From NCBI GenBank assembly GCA_958450325.1, contig OY288262.1:11691081-11755080 (forward strand): DNA of 64,000 nt, in the 5' to 3' direction. Below, piece by piece: positions 21,624 to 33,600 of the stretch. The notes beneath the pieces are model-generated. The model did not search any database and was not told the origin of the DNA. It saw nothing but the letters and a program-made list of their open reading frames with translations. The translations under genes and the position numbers were made by a program. This stretch comes from Agrostemma githago. Taxonomy: Eukaryota; Streptophyta; Magnoliopsida; Caryophyllales; Caryophyllaceae. The number at the start of each line of letters is the position of its first letter. Position 1 is the first letter of the stretch.

Positions 21624-24600
21624 TACGATTTCAAACTAATCCATTGATGAAGTGTGGGGTTTGATTGTTAGGTGGTTGGTTATACTGCTACTTGATTACT
21701 GACTAGGGTTTTGAAAGGGTGATGGAACTATTTTGATAATAATAATAATTCTACTGATTGATTTGTTTCTCAAAGCTCAAACACAGGAAGAGTGATTCTG
21801 TGGGATGTTACACTATTAACAATGGCGGACGCACACCTCCGTCCCACCCCATAGTTAACCTATGCGTTATACACAACGAACGATTAAAGGCGGGAGATAC
21901 CTTTAGGGTGTAGAAACATACTCCCTCCCTCCCTCTCCGTCAACGGGAGGGAGCCAATTAGTAAATGACAAGTGGACCAAATTAGGTGTGAAATACTCCG
22001 TATCAAATTCCTCATCAATTTCATTACTTAAATGGAATACAACAACAAATGACCACGACCCTGGGAGTACCGAAAATAGAAACCTAACCTATGGACCGGG
22101 ATGGAGGGGATATCATTATTGTGCCCTGCCATGCCATTGATAACTTTTTTTATGCTCATATGATTCTGAATTGATCATAGCTCTTACACATTTACGATTT
22201 ATATTCACTCTTTCTTTCTTTCTCTTTGCGCTTTAGTAAACCTTCGGATGCACAAAGAAAGGAGAGGGGGGATGGACGGTAGGAAAAGCGAGGGAGGGAG
22301 GGAGGGTGAATAACGCAGTGTCCAAATTCTTCCTGTGATGGACAGATTTTTATTATGCCTACAGGAAGGAAATATTAATCGCTTCCACTTCCCTCCTACC
22401 CTACTTGCTACCCAAACAAAGGGTTTCTTATTCTCCTCCCATTTTATTATGAAACTTACCCTTAATCTGCTGATGTCCTCAATTAACCATATTATTTGTT
22501 CAAATGCCTTAACAGCTATCCAGATGCTGCAGAGGATGATGTCAAGAGGTATGAAAGATCTTTTAGAAATCTTTCACCCGCTCATAAGGTACTACACTAT
22601 TATTTTCTTAATAACACTCGTCCTTTATGCTAGATTAATAAGTCAATTGAGGAGAACCATATTGATGTTTGCATTCTTTGCTCACTGCCTAACATACTGA
22701 AATCAGCTGAATAACTTGAGTAACTTCCACCATCACCACCACCAAACTCTTCCATTTTATGGCTCATTTAGATTTCCCATGCGACTATGCGAGCCCTATT
22801 GGATCTCTATTGTAAATGGAAAGTGTAATTTATAGGACTATAGGCCAAGTGATAGGTCAAAAAACGCATAGCCGTCATAGGTTCGGGGAAGGTACCTGAT
22901 GTAGTGTCTGCTGGTGGACTGGTTATGCAGCACATCAGCAGTCACACAGGCATGGTATTGAAGTATGTGAGGCTAGTAGTTCTTGTGCATTTTTGTTTCG
23001 TATACTAGTATGTTGCTAGAGTCTGTATTATCATTTGACACAAGATTTCATATCTGCAAACACATACTAGAAGTGTTGCTAACCATGATATATTATGCTC
23101 AGGAGCATATCCCCTGGCTTAATTTTTGTTGTGGAGCACAATGGCTATCACATGATTGAGATAAATGGGCTCGTTCCCCCCTAATTAAACGTAATGACTA
23201 ATTTCGTACCATTCATGCCAACATGGTTTTTTGACTTTGTATGTTCAATGCTCCTCAGGATGCTGTCCGGCCCACCCCTCCTTTTTACGTATAGTTGGGT
23301 TGGGATCCCACTGTGGAATTATGTCGACCTCTTCAGTTTCCTTAAAAAGAATGTCAAGAATTTTTCGCTGTGTAATGTCTAATCTAATTGTAATTTGGTG
23401 GTAGCAAAAATACACAGTTTCGAGTAGCTTGATTCTTTAGCATACTCGTTCAATGGAATCGGATGGTGTTCTATTCTTTCTTTCATCACGAATTTTTTTA
23501 AAAGGAAGCATGAATATTAAAATGACTGATGTAAACAGTCAATATAAATTTGAATCGTGTCTAACCATATTCTCATGAAGCTTCTTTTGTGATGCAGTCT
23601 CTGCTTTCCCACTTGCCTTCAAAGTATCAAAGTTTGAGAGGGTAAACATCATCATCCATCTTTCAGTACCACTTATTTTAATACAGAAATGAGGTGCCCA
23701 AGTTTCTGAAGGTTTCACATGTGTATGGCACTTTTGTCGACCCCCAACATGTACTTGAAATTTCTTGCCTAACATATAATGGTGTATATAGAAGAGATAC
23801 CAATGGGTGGAAGGATTTGTGTGGTGTATCATGTCAGTACACAAGTCATTATTGGGACTCTTACTGGCTTCGCAAAGTCAATGCCCAAATACACGTCGAA
23901 GTCCTTTTGTCTTTACCAAATTTTGATTATACAAATGATTGGAAAGGAGGGAGTATTTGTTATCCTTGGAATTTATTTCACATCGTAATATTATAAAACA
24001 TTGATACTTCTATAATTTTATTTTAGTCTCATAAAAATTTCACCATGCTCTATTCAAGGGTTTATTCGGATTGAAGGTAATTGTTATGGCAGTAATAGAC
24101 CTTGAAATAAAGAAAAAGGTGGGAAATAATGATTGTATAGGGGATATAAGGAGTGGTGGAGGAACTACTTGGCTATCTTCTTGTTTTCCCTTTATCCTAC
24201 ACTGCCATCATATCTATAATCACCTCCTACTTATGTGTTTAAATTTCTTCCATTGTCTCCCTAACAATTATCTTTAATCTAAGCAAGCCTTTATTGATTT
24301 TCGACGTTAAAATTTTGTTATCTTTTCGTGTATTCTTGCTTTATTTTTTTATGTTTTTTTCATCATCTTACTTTTCTGTTATCTTTCTGTTTTCTAGCTT
24401 GTTTTGTGTGCGACCGTTGTATGGTGATAAACAAGTGGCCTTTTTGTGGTGAAAAGTAATCATTTTATGTGTACAAGTGATTACTTTCGTAGTAGTAAAA
24501 AGTAGTCACTTTTTATAATAAAACGACCACTTTTCGCCATATAATGGTCTTTTTTAGTTTTTATAGGACGGTGGCCAATTTTCCCCACAAATAGTCACTT

Positions 24601-27600
24601 TATCCTTTGTCGCACCATACAACGGTTGTGAAGTATAATTTGCGTTCCCTAATTTTTTAAAAGCAATTTACGCAACTTCTACATTCTTTACACATTTTGC
24701 ATATATCAAGTTTTTTTGGTCATTTCAGTTTGAGTTGGAAAAAATCTTGACCTTGAGCCTAAATTTGAAGGGCACTTGAGTTTAGTGCATTTCGGGCTGT
24801 GGCTCAGATTTTTGGCTTCATGAGCGTAAACAATCAGGTTGTCATTGGTTTTTGGTCCACATAGTTTTTGATTGGTCTAGTTGGCAGGGAGTTGACTATT
24901 GAAAGAAAGGACGTAAAGTATCATATACAACGGTTGTGGAGTACAATTTGCGTTCACTGATTTCTTTGAAAACAATTTACGCTACTTTTACATACTTTAC
25001 ACATTTTGCATATATCAAGTATTTTGGTCACTTCAGGTTGATTTGGGAACAATCTTGACCTTAAGCTTAAATTTGAGGGGCACTTAGGTTAGTGCATTTC
25101 GGGCTATGGCTCAGATTTTTGGCTTCATGAGCATAAACGATCAGGCTGTCATTGGTTTTGGGTCGACACACTTTGTGACAGATCTAGTTGGCAGTGAGTT
25201 GACTATTGAAACAAAGGACATAAATTATCATATACTTTATCTGAATTGCTGAGTGGAGCTTGTATAGGTCAACTTCATAAGGTGTTATACTTCTACATTT
25301 CGTAGGCTGTTTCCTTATGGTGTGGGCACTGAAAGTGCTGTTACATATAGATTGAAGACTAGATGATTTTAGAAGGAACCCTCAAGGGTAGCACTCATGC
25401 AGCACAGCAGCATGTCTCTCTCGACTATGTCCTGTAAACAGCCATGCCAGTAGCTGATCTTGTCAGGATCTTGTGGCTGGTGCTGACACTTAATGCTCTT
25501 CATGTGTGTCTTATTGAATTTTCAGACATTGCTACTTTTAGAAGTTGGCAACAGTTTGAAGTATCTTATAATTACTTCATTGCTGCAGGTGTATATCAGA
25601 GAACACATGTTTTATCCTAAACATGCTTGAGGTGATTAAAATCTGTCTTTATTCAGCATTCCTTCCTCCCCTCTTCTGCTGGTTCCATGCTTTCTCTCGT
25701 ATTTGCTGGTTGCTGATCTTATCTGGCATAGGTTGCTGATCTTTGTAAACTTTCTTCTGCCAGGCCTTTGAGCCCCCATTAGATATGAGTATGGATGTAG
25801 AATCTTGTGAAGATGAGCATCTTGCATGTTGTTCGGATACACACCATCAACATCATGAGTGGAATTCTTCACACAATCATCATAGAACTGTTGGGGGAGC
25901 AGTGGCGAGTTCTACTACTAACCAGCTTGTTTGTTGTGATGCAACTAATGGCTTGAACAGAATCGCAAACTCCGAGGTTCATCTTTTGTTAATTGTGGAC
26001 CCTTGTCGTTTTCTTTGATTATTCGTTTCTCTAGCAATGTTCATAATTATGTATATACTTTATCAACCCTGGTTCATTATATAGAATTTGACTGCTTGTT
26101 TATTACAAATAGGGAGAGGAGCGAGAGACGGATGAAACTGTTTTTAGTGCCAAAGATGCGATTTGTAGCGAGGAAGGACATGAATTTCCGAAATCAAATG
26201 GAAATGTTAGTTCACTTACTACTTAAATAATCGGTTTTCTATATTCTGGTCATTCCTTTAACCTTTGCTAGGTACAAATCAGTAATTGTTGTCTATTTTG
26301 ATAGTGAGATGGTGTCAAACTTCTATACGTCTCCTAATTTTTTGGCCGTTCTCTTGGAATTCAAAGGGGAATTTGGTTCCGAGGTAATTATTAAAAGCAA
26401 AGATGAGGAAGGTTTAAAGGCCATGAATTCCCTTTCTATGTTTGGTTGGAAAAATTTCATCTTCATTCCCTAGTCTCGTACCTTCGTGGGTTTTATACCG
26501 TCAATTGTTGCCCCTTTTAGAGCGTCATTACTCAACAGAAGGACTCAATAAACACCACAATATTCCCACTCCGCCTGCGCTAAAACACTGCATCATCATT
26601 TCATCACCATCACAGCCTTGGCAAAGGCAGCTCAAGGTGGTGAGATCACTGCTATTACAATTCCCCACCTTTACATCAATTTCCCATCGTTCCCTTGGCC
26701 TTTCATCCATGTTCCAGAGTCATTTCAACACCCCCCAAGCTGTTCAATAACTATTTATTTTGTGTAATTTGTTATCGTACAACTTTACAATGATATCGTT
26801 GGTAATTTTTATAACAATCAATCGTCTCCGTTTCCATCTTAAACTTTACGTGATTGTGACAAATTATTTACATCCCTTTTATTTGCAGGTGACCGGTGGT
26901 TTGCGAGATTCTTCATTTCACTTTAATGTACCATTAGTTGATGTTGACAAGGTATGCTCAATGAGGTCGAACATAATCTATTTAGATCGTCATTATTTAT
27001 AAGCCAATGGCTTTCCCCATTCCCGACAATAGTATCACGGCACATATCTAAAATCAACGCTTTGTCTTACAATTTAAGTGTATACTCTATTATGAATTTT
27101 GCGAAATGCTGCTAACATAGATATTGTCTCTGTAGATAGACTTTTTTTAATAAAAAAAAGACTCCTAACAACCTAGCAAAGTGAGAAATGTGATTCTTGT
27201 TCGTCCAATATACTAAGTAAAGTGCACTTCATTCTGCAGTTAATCATTATATTTCTAATAGTTGGATTACATGAGTGTTGTAACCCGCTGATTAATTCAG
27301 GTGTCAGATTTAATGGAAGAATTTCTGTGAATTGTTTAGGTGCTTTGCTTTTTCCTGAAAACAAGATTTGGAGTGTTTGTATAAGAATGGTTGAGTTCAA
27401 TAAACACTTTTTGAGGTTGTTAGAATTTAATGATAAATAATCTTTGCTGTAACATCCAATAAATCATAGAAGTTTCTGCCTTTTTGGGTCCCTTCCCATG
27501 CTGTTATGTGTACATTTTTTTTTTCTAACGTATTTGACAGATACTTGAGGTATTCACCATTGATATGGCTTGCACATTAGTTTGCAAACTACTTTTTCTC

Positions 27601-30600
27601 TTTTATATTTCTGTGCCAATTCTTGTAGCCTCTAGTACGATGAGGCTATATATTGTTGATTCCTCTTCTGCCACACTCCTTGAAGGAAGCACATTAGAGA
27701 CTCTATGCATGGTTATTTGATTTACTCTAATATATAGGAAGAAATAGTTGTATTGAAATGGTTAGTTGTGTATCCCTTCTCCTCTTGCCACTTTTCCACT
27801 TCAATATTCTATTGATCTGTTGAACTTTTAGTTTTTCTTAGATGTTCTGTACAAATTCTGATTGTGTAGGTTTTGAGTATAGGTACGATGCATAATACGG
27901 AACATAGTCCGAGACTGGGCATCTGAGGTTTGTTTTCTATCCCATTTCTATGTGTATATTTTTTTCTTCAGTCCGAGATTGGGCATCTGAGGTTTATTTC
28001 TATTGTTTTTTTTTTCTCTATTTGTCACTTCTTCAATCACTCCTCACTTGAATCTTACATTCAACAGGGGCAAGTAGAGCGTGATCAGTGTTACCAGCCT
28101 ATTCTAGAGGAGCTTAAACGATTGTTTCCTAGCCGTAGTAAAGAGAGGTAAACATGTATGGTTATTTTGCTCTAGTTTGCATTTGTGTGACGCCATTTTG
28201 TGTGTGGACCGTCTCTAATTCTTAAACTGAAGTGTCCAATTGCAATCTTGAATTCTTCACGTGGCTAGATACAAGTTCATTTCAACTTTATTCTGCCTTT
28301 ACGCATCCATCTTTTTATAATGCCTCATCATGTAAGTTGTAGTCCCCTCGATTGTTTTTCCCCTTCATGCCTTTTCTCTTTTTCATATCATTCCATATTT
28401 TTATGTCATCAATGAAGCCAACCTCCACGGAAAGATCCATTCCTGAACTTTCCCTAAGGCTGTGACAAGAGAAAGCTTTTGTTACTATCTTTGATGGTCG
28501 ATTGCTTGGTTGAGAAATTTGTAGATGCTTCTATCTCAAAGAGCCGTTATATAAGATTAAAATGAAGAGGATTCTTGTGCCTTATTTTTTGGGTGTGGGT
28601 TTCCCAGACTTCTCTATAATTTTTTTTAACACTGCATTCCTTTATTTTCATAGTAAATTTGGTAAATATATATATTTATCCGCGACGAATTCAAAAAGGT
28701 GAAATTTGAATGGCGTTAAAGAAAAATGGTTCGAAGAAGTAGGACCACATGGTATATCTATTGAAGGATGGAAGTTTTGGGGAGAGAGCGAAATTGAATG
28801 GTTGGCTACAAGATTCGGAAACACGGAATGATGCGACTAGCATTGGAAGAATAAAAATTTAGTCACTTTTTATAAGAACAAAGGTGATGTCCAAGAGTGC
28901 TCTAGTTATGGGTCATAACATGAAGTTATGAGAACCAATGATTGAGCAACGTCTTAGAAAGTGTGTGGAGATTTCAAAAAATCAATTTATGCCCGATTGA
29001 TAGACAAAGAAAGAAATATTGATGAGACAAACATGATAAGAAGAAAGACTTGCATATGGTTTTGATTTGAAGAAGACTTATAATAAGATACTCCCTCTAT
29101 CCATTTTTAATCTTCCTACTTTCCTTTTTGGATTGTCCATCTTTAAACTTCCTACTTACAATATTTTGGTTGATTTTTGTGGTTCATATCATTTCTGGTC
29201 CCACATTTTCTCTCAACTTTCATTTTCCACCCCACACTACACTCCACCCTTAATTTTTGTGCCTACTCCCCCATGAAGTTTAAATTTGGATGGAGGGAGT
29301 ACCATACTTTGGTGGGTATTAGGAAAAAAATGGCGTGTTAAAGAAGTATATTGACATCATTAGAGACATGCACGGAGGAGCTAGTACAAGTGTACTGCGA
29401 GGCTTTTAGTCGTTTCCTTTTTGCCATAGCAATGGACGAATTGACAAGGTCAATTTTAGATGATATCCTTAGTGCATGATGCTTGCAGATGATATAGTAT
29501 TGATTGATGAAACGAAGGACATAGTTGAAAGAAAGTTGGAACTTTGGAGGCATACATTACAAACTCTTGGTTTTAGGTTGAGCACTGAATATTTGGATAG
29601 TGAAAATGGTGCTAGAGAAGCATTTAGAATCACTTCTGATGAGGATGTTAAACGAGGATCAAAGGTTTTTCGTTATCCAGGGTCTATAATGGAGAATTAG
29701 ACGATGACATGGCTCATAAGATTAAGGTAAGAATGTAAGATGGTTTAAATGGAAAAAGACAATGGAGGGAAATGGATGCATCGACACACTATGGAGGCTT
29801 GAAGAATAGAGAGCACATAGGTTGATGAGGATAGAAGAAGACATAAACAAACATGAATAAGAGTAATTGAGAACGATATGTGGTTTCTTGGGATTGAAGA
29901 GGCTATGACGTTGGATAAGTCGATGTGGAGGGAGACAATCAAGGTGATTGTTGATATTTGAAGATTATCTTTTATCTTTTTATTTTTTTCATAATTATTA
30001 TTACTATTAATTTTTATTTACTGAACTTTGAACTTTCATCTTTTCAGTTTTCACCTAGAACTCTTAACTCTTTAAAAATAATCACCATCCCTTTTATACT
30101 TTGTTTTGACCTTGAAACTATGTGTATTTGTATAATTCTAATCCCTCCGTCTTTTTAGTTAGCCCCATAAGGAGTTGACACCAATTTTAATAAAAGTGAT
30201 AGAATTATCAAACAGCCCTCGCCTTCCTTTATCTCTACCTTTTCGCTTTTTCCCATTCTCTGTTCTTTGTCCTTTCTTTACGGTGAATATTGAACGAACA
30301 ATGGATCCACCAATGATGATCTCTATCACAGCCATCCCCACTATTCCACGTTCACCTTATATGACACCAACAGCTACCTCGCGGCACCCAGCTCCACTGT
30401 CCAAACTCACCACCTCCTGATCTACCGACACGCTCCCACCGATCACCACCTTTCGCCTGCAACATACGTCATTGAAAACACCCTTTCCTTTGGTACATCA
30501 CCCCTCACCATTCAATTCTTCATCATAATCAACGATCTGGAATGACCACCTCGCCGGAGGCATACTAAGGCTCTGTTCTTTTCGGCTGAAACAAGGCTGA

Positions 30601-33600
30601 GCTGAGCTGGTCTGATAGGAGCTGAGCTGGACTGATAAGAGCTGAGCTGGTCTGATAGAAGCTGAGCTGAGCTGAGCTGAATTTATAGAAGCTGAAACTA
30701 ATAATTTCTTATATAAATTATCTAATAATTTTAAGAAAAATATTGGAGCTGAGCTGATAAGAGCTGGGCTGAGCTGATAAAAGCTGAGCTGGTCTGAAAC
30801 GGGCTGAAATTAAGACGAAAAGAACAGGGCCTAAGAACTGGCTTGAATGATGCGCAAAAGTAGTGGTGGTGCAGTTGTGGAACTTGTGGTGGTTTGAAGA
30901 CGGTACAGTTGTGGTGGTGTGAAGGTCCACCCACCCAGATAAATCTGGTCATGAGGAGGCCGGTAATTATGGTAGTGAGGAGGTGGTGGTAGTGGCGGCC
31001 CATTCACCGCTTGCTGAGATGCGGCTGGCTGGTCTAGTTGTTGGTAGGGTTGGGTCAACTAGGGTGGTTGAGACCAAGGTTACCGAATTCGCAATACGTC
31101 CGATACGAATTCGCAATACGAATACGTAATTCAATCGAAGTAGAGTATCCAATACGTACAGTATTGCAAAATAATCTAATTCGCGAATTCGTAAATATCG
31201 ATACGCTTAATTTACTTAAGAGATTAATAAAAAACATTAATAAAAACAAGTTCTTCTCATAGAAAATCAGCATTTAGAATGCTACTACATCTCATCAAAA
31301 TAAAATACCAAAATAAAACAATGAAAACAAAACATCATTAAGTTCCAATAATAGCTACACCTTTTCTTTTCCCTTCATTAAGCTTTATATTCCTCCATTT
31401 TTTTGATAATAGAGTAAATTAAGCAAGGTCAATTGATATTTATGGATAGGAAATGCATGTCAATTGATTTAAATTCAGCAACAAATTCACGTATTCGATT
31501 CGTTACTACCCACAAGTAATTCGCGTATTGGAGCGAATTAATTCGAAAACGTATTGCGAATTGTGGCCACCGTATTAATTCGGGATTTGAAGGCCTGGGG
31601 ACCAAATTAGGTAACCATGGTTGAGACCCTGGGTTGGGTCAGCTAGTTGTGGTGGTGTGAAGGTGGTGGGATTGTCCACCCACGCAGATAAATCTGGTCA
31701 TGAGGAGGCCGGCAATTACGGTAGTGAGGAGGTGGTGGTAGTGTCGGCCCATTCACCGCTTGCTGAGATGCGGCTGGCTGGTCTAGTTGTTGGTAGGGTT
31801 GGGTCTGATGGTGGGCATTAGGAGAGAGTGGTGTTGGAGATGTTGATAATTAGGATAATTATGATTTACATCTAATAATTGCTCTTAATATGACTAATAA
31901 TGCATATGATTATTAAGTTTATTTAATTATCAAGGCTAACAAGGTCCAAATCACAAATTACAATAAGTGGCGGATTTTGAAAAACAAAAAATACTCAAGA
32001 GGATGAAATCGTCATTTTAATCCCACTAATTTGCCAAAAGAAGAAATTGGGCTAATTGAAAAAAATTCCAAATAAGGGAAATTTGGCTTATTCAGAAAAA
32101 GGAGGGAATACTTATTAGTTATTACCATTACTACTATCATGCTTTTCTATATGACTGTTTTATCGTAGACGACTCGAATGTTTCGGAGAATGATTCATGC
32201 TAGTTAACCCATGAGACTTAAGGCTCTGATGTTGTATTTATTGATATTGATTCACCCTTTTGCTTACAGTCCTCCATGCTGCTTGGTTCCTGGTGCTGGG
32301 CTTGGGAGGCTGGCTTTGGAGATTTCACGTCTTGGTCAGTTCACTGGATTTGTTTAATTAAGCTCTCCTTTCTAATCACTGTAACTGACATGCTTAGATT
32401 AAATTATAACAGGTTTTGTATGCCAAGGTAACGAGTTTTCATACTACATGATGATTTGCTCCAGCTTTATTCTTAACCAGTAAGTTTCTGTATTAAAATT
32501 GATATTGGTATTTCAACTGTGGTCAGTGGATTACAATATACTCCATGTATTCAATTTGTTTTTCAGCACAAATTCAATCGATGAATGGTGTATATACCCT
32601 TGGATTCACAGCAATTGCAATTCCCTTTCTGATGATGACCAACTTCGTCCTGTATCTATTCCAGACATTCTTCCTGCTAGGTATTGGTGACAATTAATGG
32701 AAATTCTTATGAGTTATCCAGTTTACAACATTGTGCTACTGGCTGTTTCACGAATATTGCTAATATCTTCACGTAGTTTCATTGTTGTTTAAATTTGTCT
32801 ATGCTCTTACCCCTCACACGTAGGATTTTGTATGAAGTCTGGAAGACTGCCAATCCAGGTTTTTGTTTCAATTTTTTTTATTGGCTGTGCAATGATAATG
32901 CCTGTGTGGAACAACATACACAATTACACAGGGTCAATGCTTGATATAAAGCTGTTAGTTCCAGTTCCCCCTTGTTCGTTCCTCTTTTATGCATTCATGC
33001 GCATTGTTAATCAGTAGCTCCCGAGTTAACTGAGGCCTGGTTTGACTTGCATTAATTTTTTAGAGTTGAGGAATGTGAAGTCTACGACTTATTTGTTTCC
33101 TGCAAAACATATCTCCTACACTACATGTACATAGTATGACTTGCAGAACTTCTCAAAAGACGCCTTGAAATGCATTTTAAAAGAATTTTAATGATTATTA
33201 TATTAGGCTTTAGATAAATTAATAATGCAAATGATATGGGATGAATAGAATGGCAAGAACATATTGTATTGTATTACATCTACAGAGGTACTTAATGATT
33301 GTTGTGTGCCCATAGATTGGAGGCAACTTCATGGCATGATAATTGATCACTACAAAAAGTTCAATGATTCCCTTAAATCCAAGTACATGGTCAACTAGCT
33401 AAAGGAACTAGTTCGCTTCTAGTCCCTATCCTTTTTCTAGTCGAAAGAACATTTTTAGCCTTATGAAGGTGCTCACCCAACTCATGCGGAAAATAGTAAA
33501 GGATAAATGCTACAATGAGATGACCCAGAGGCAAGAGGAGAGAAAGAGTAAAGGATTCACAAAAAACACTCGTATGTATAACTAGACCATGCTTCTGACT

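Noticed and set aside
21919..22068. Another Stowaway MITE (CTCCCTCCCTCC ... GGGAGTA)
   Set aside because: One end resembles the family but the arms do not pair convincingly.
23941..23956. Lone GGAGGGAGTA end, also near 34210
   Set aside because: Single Stowaway-like tips with no partner end found nearby.
30731..31058. Proline-rich minus-strand genes
   Set aside because: Frames overlap MITE subterminal repeats and a GGT-rich duplicated fragment; no start context, introns or intact domain.
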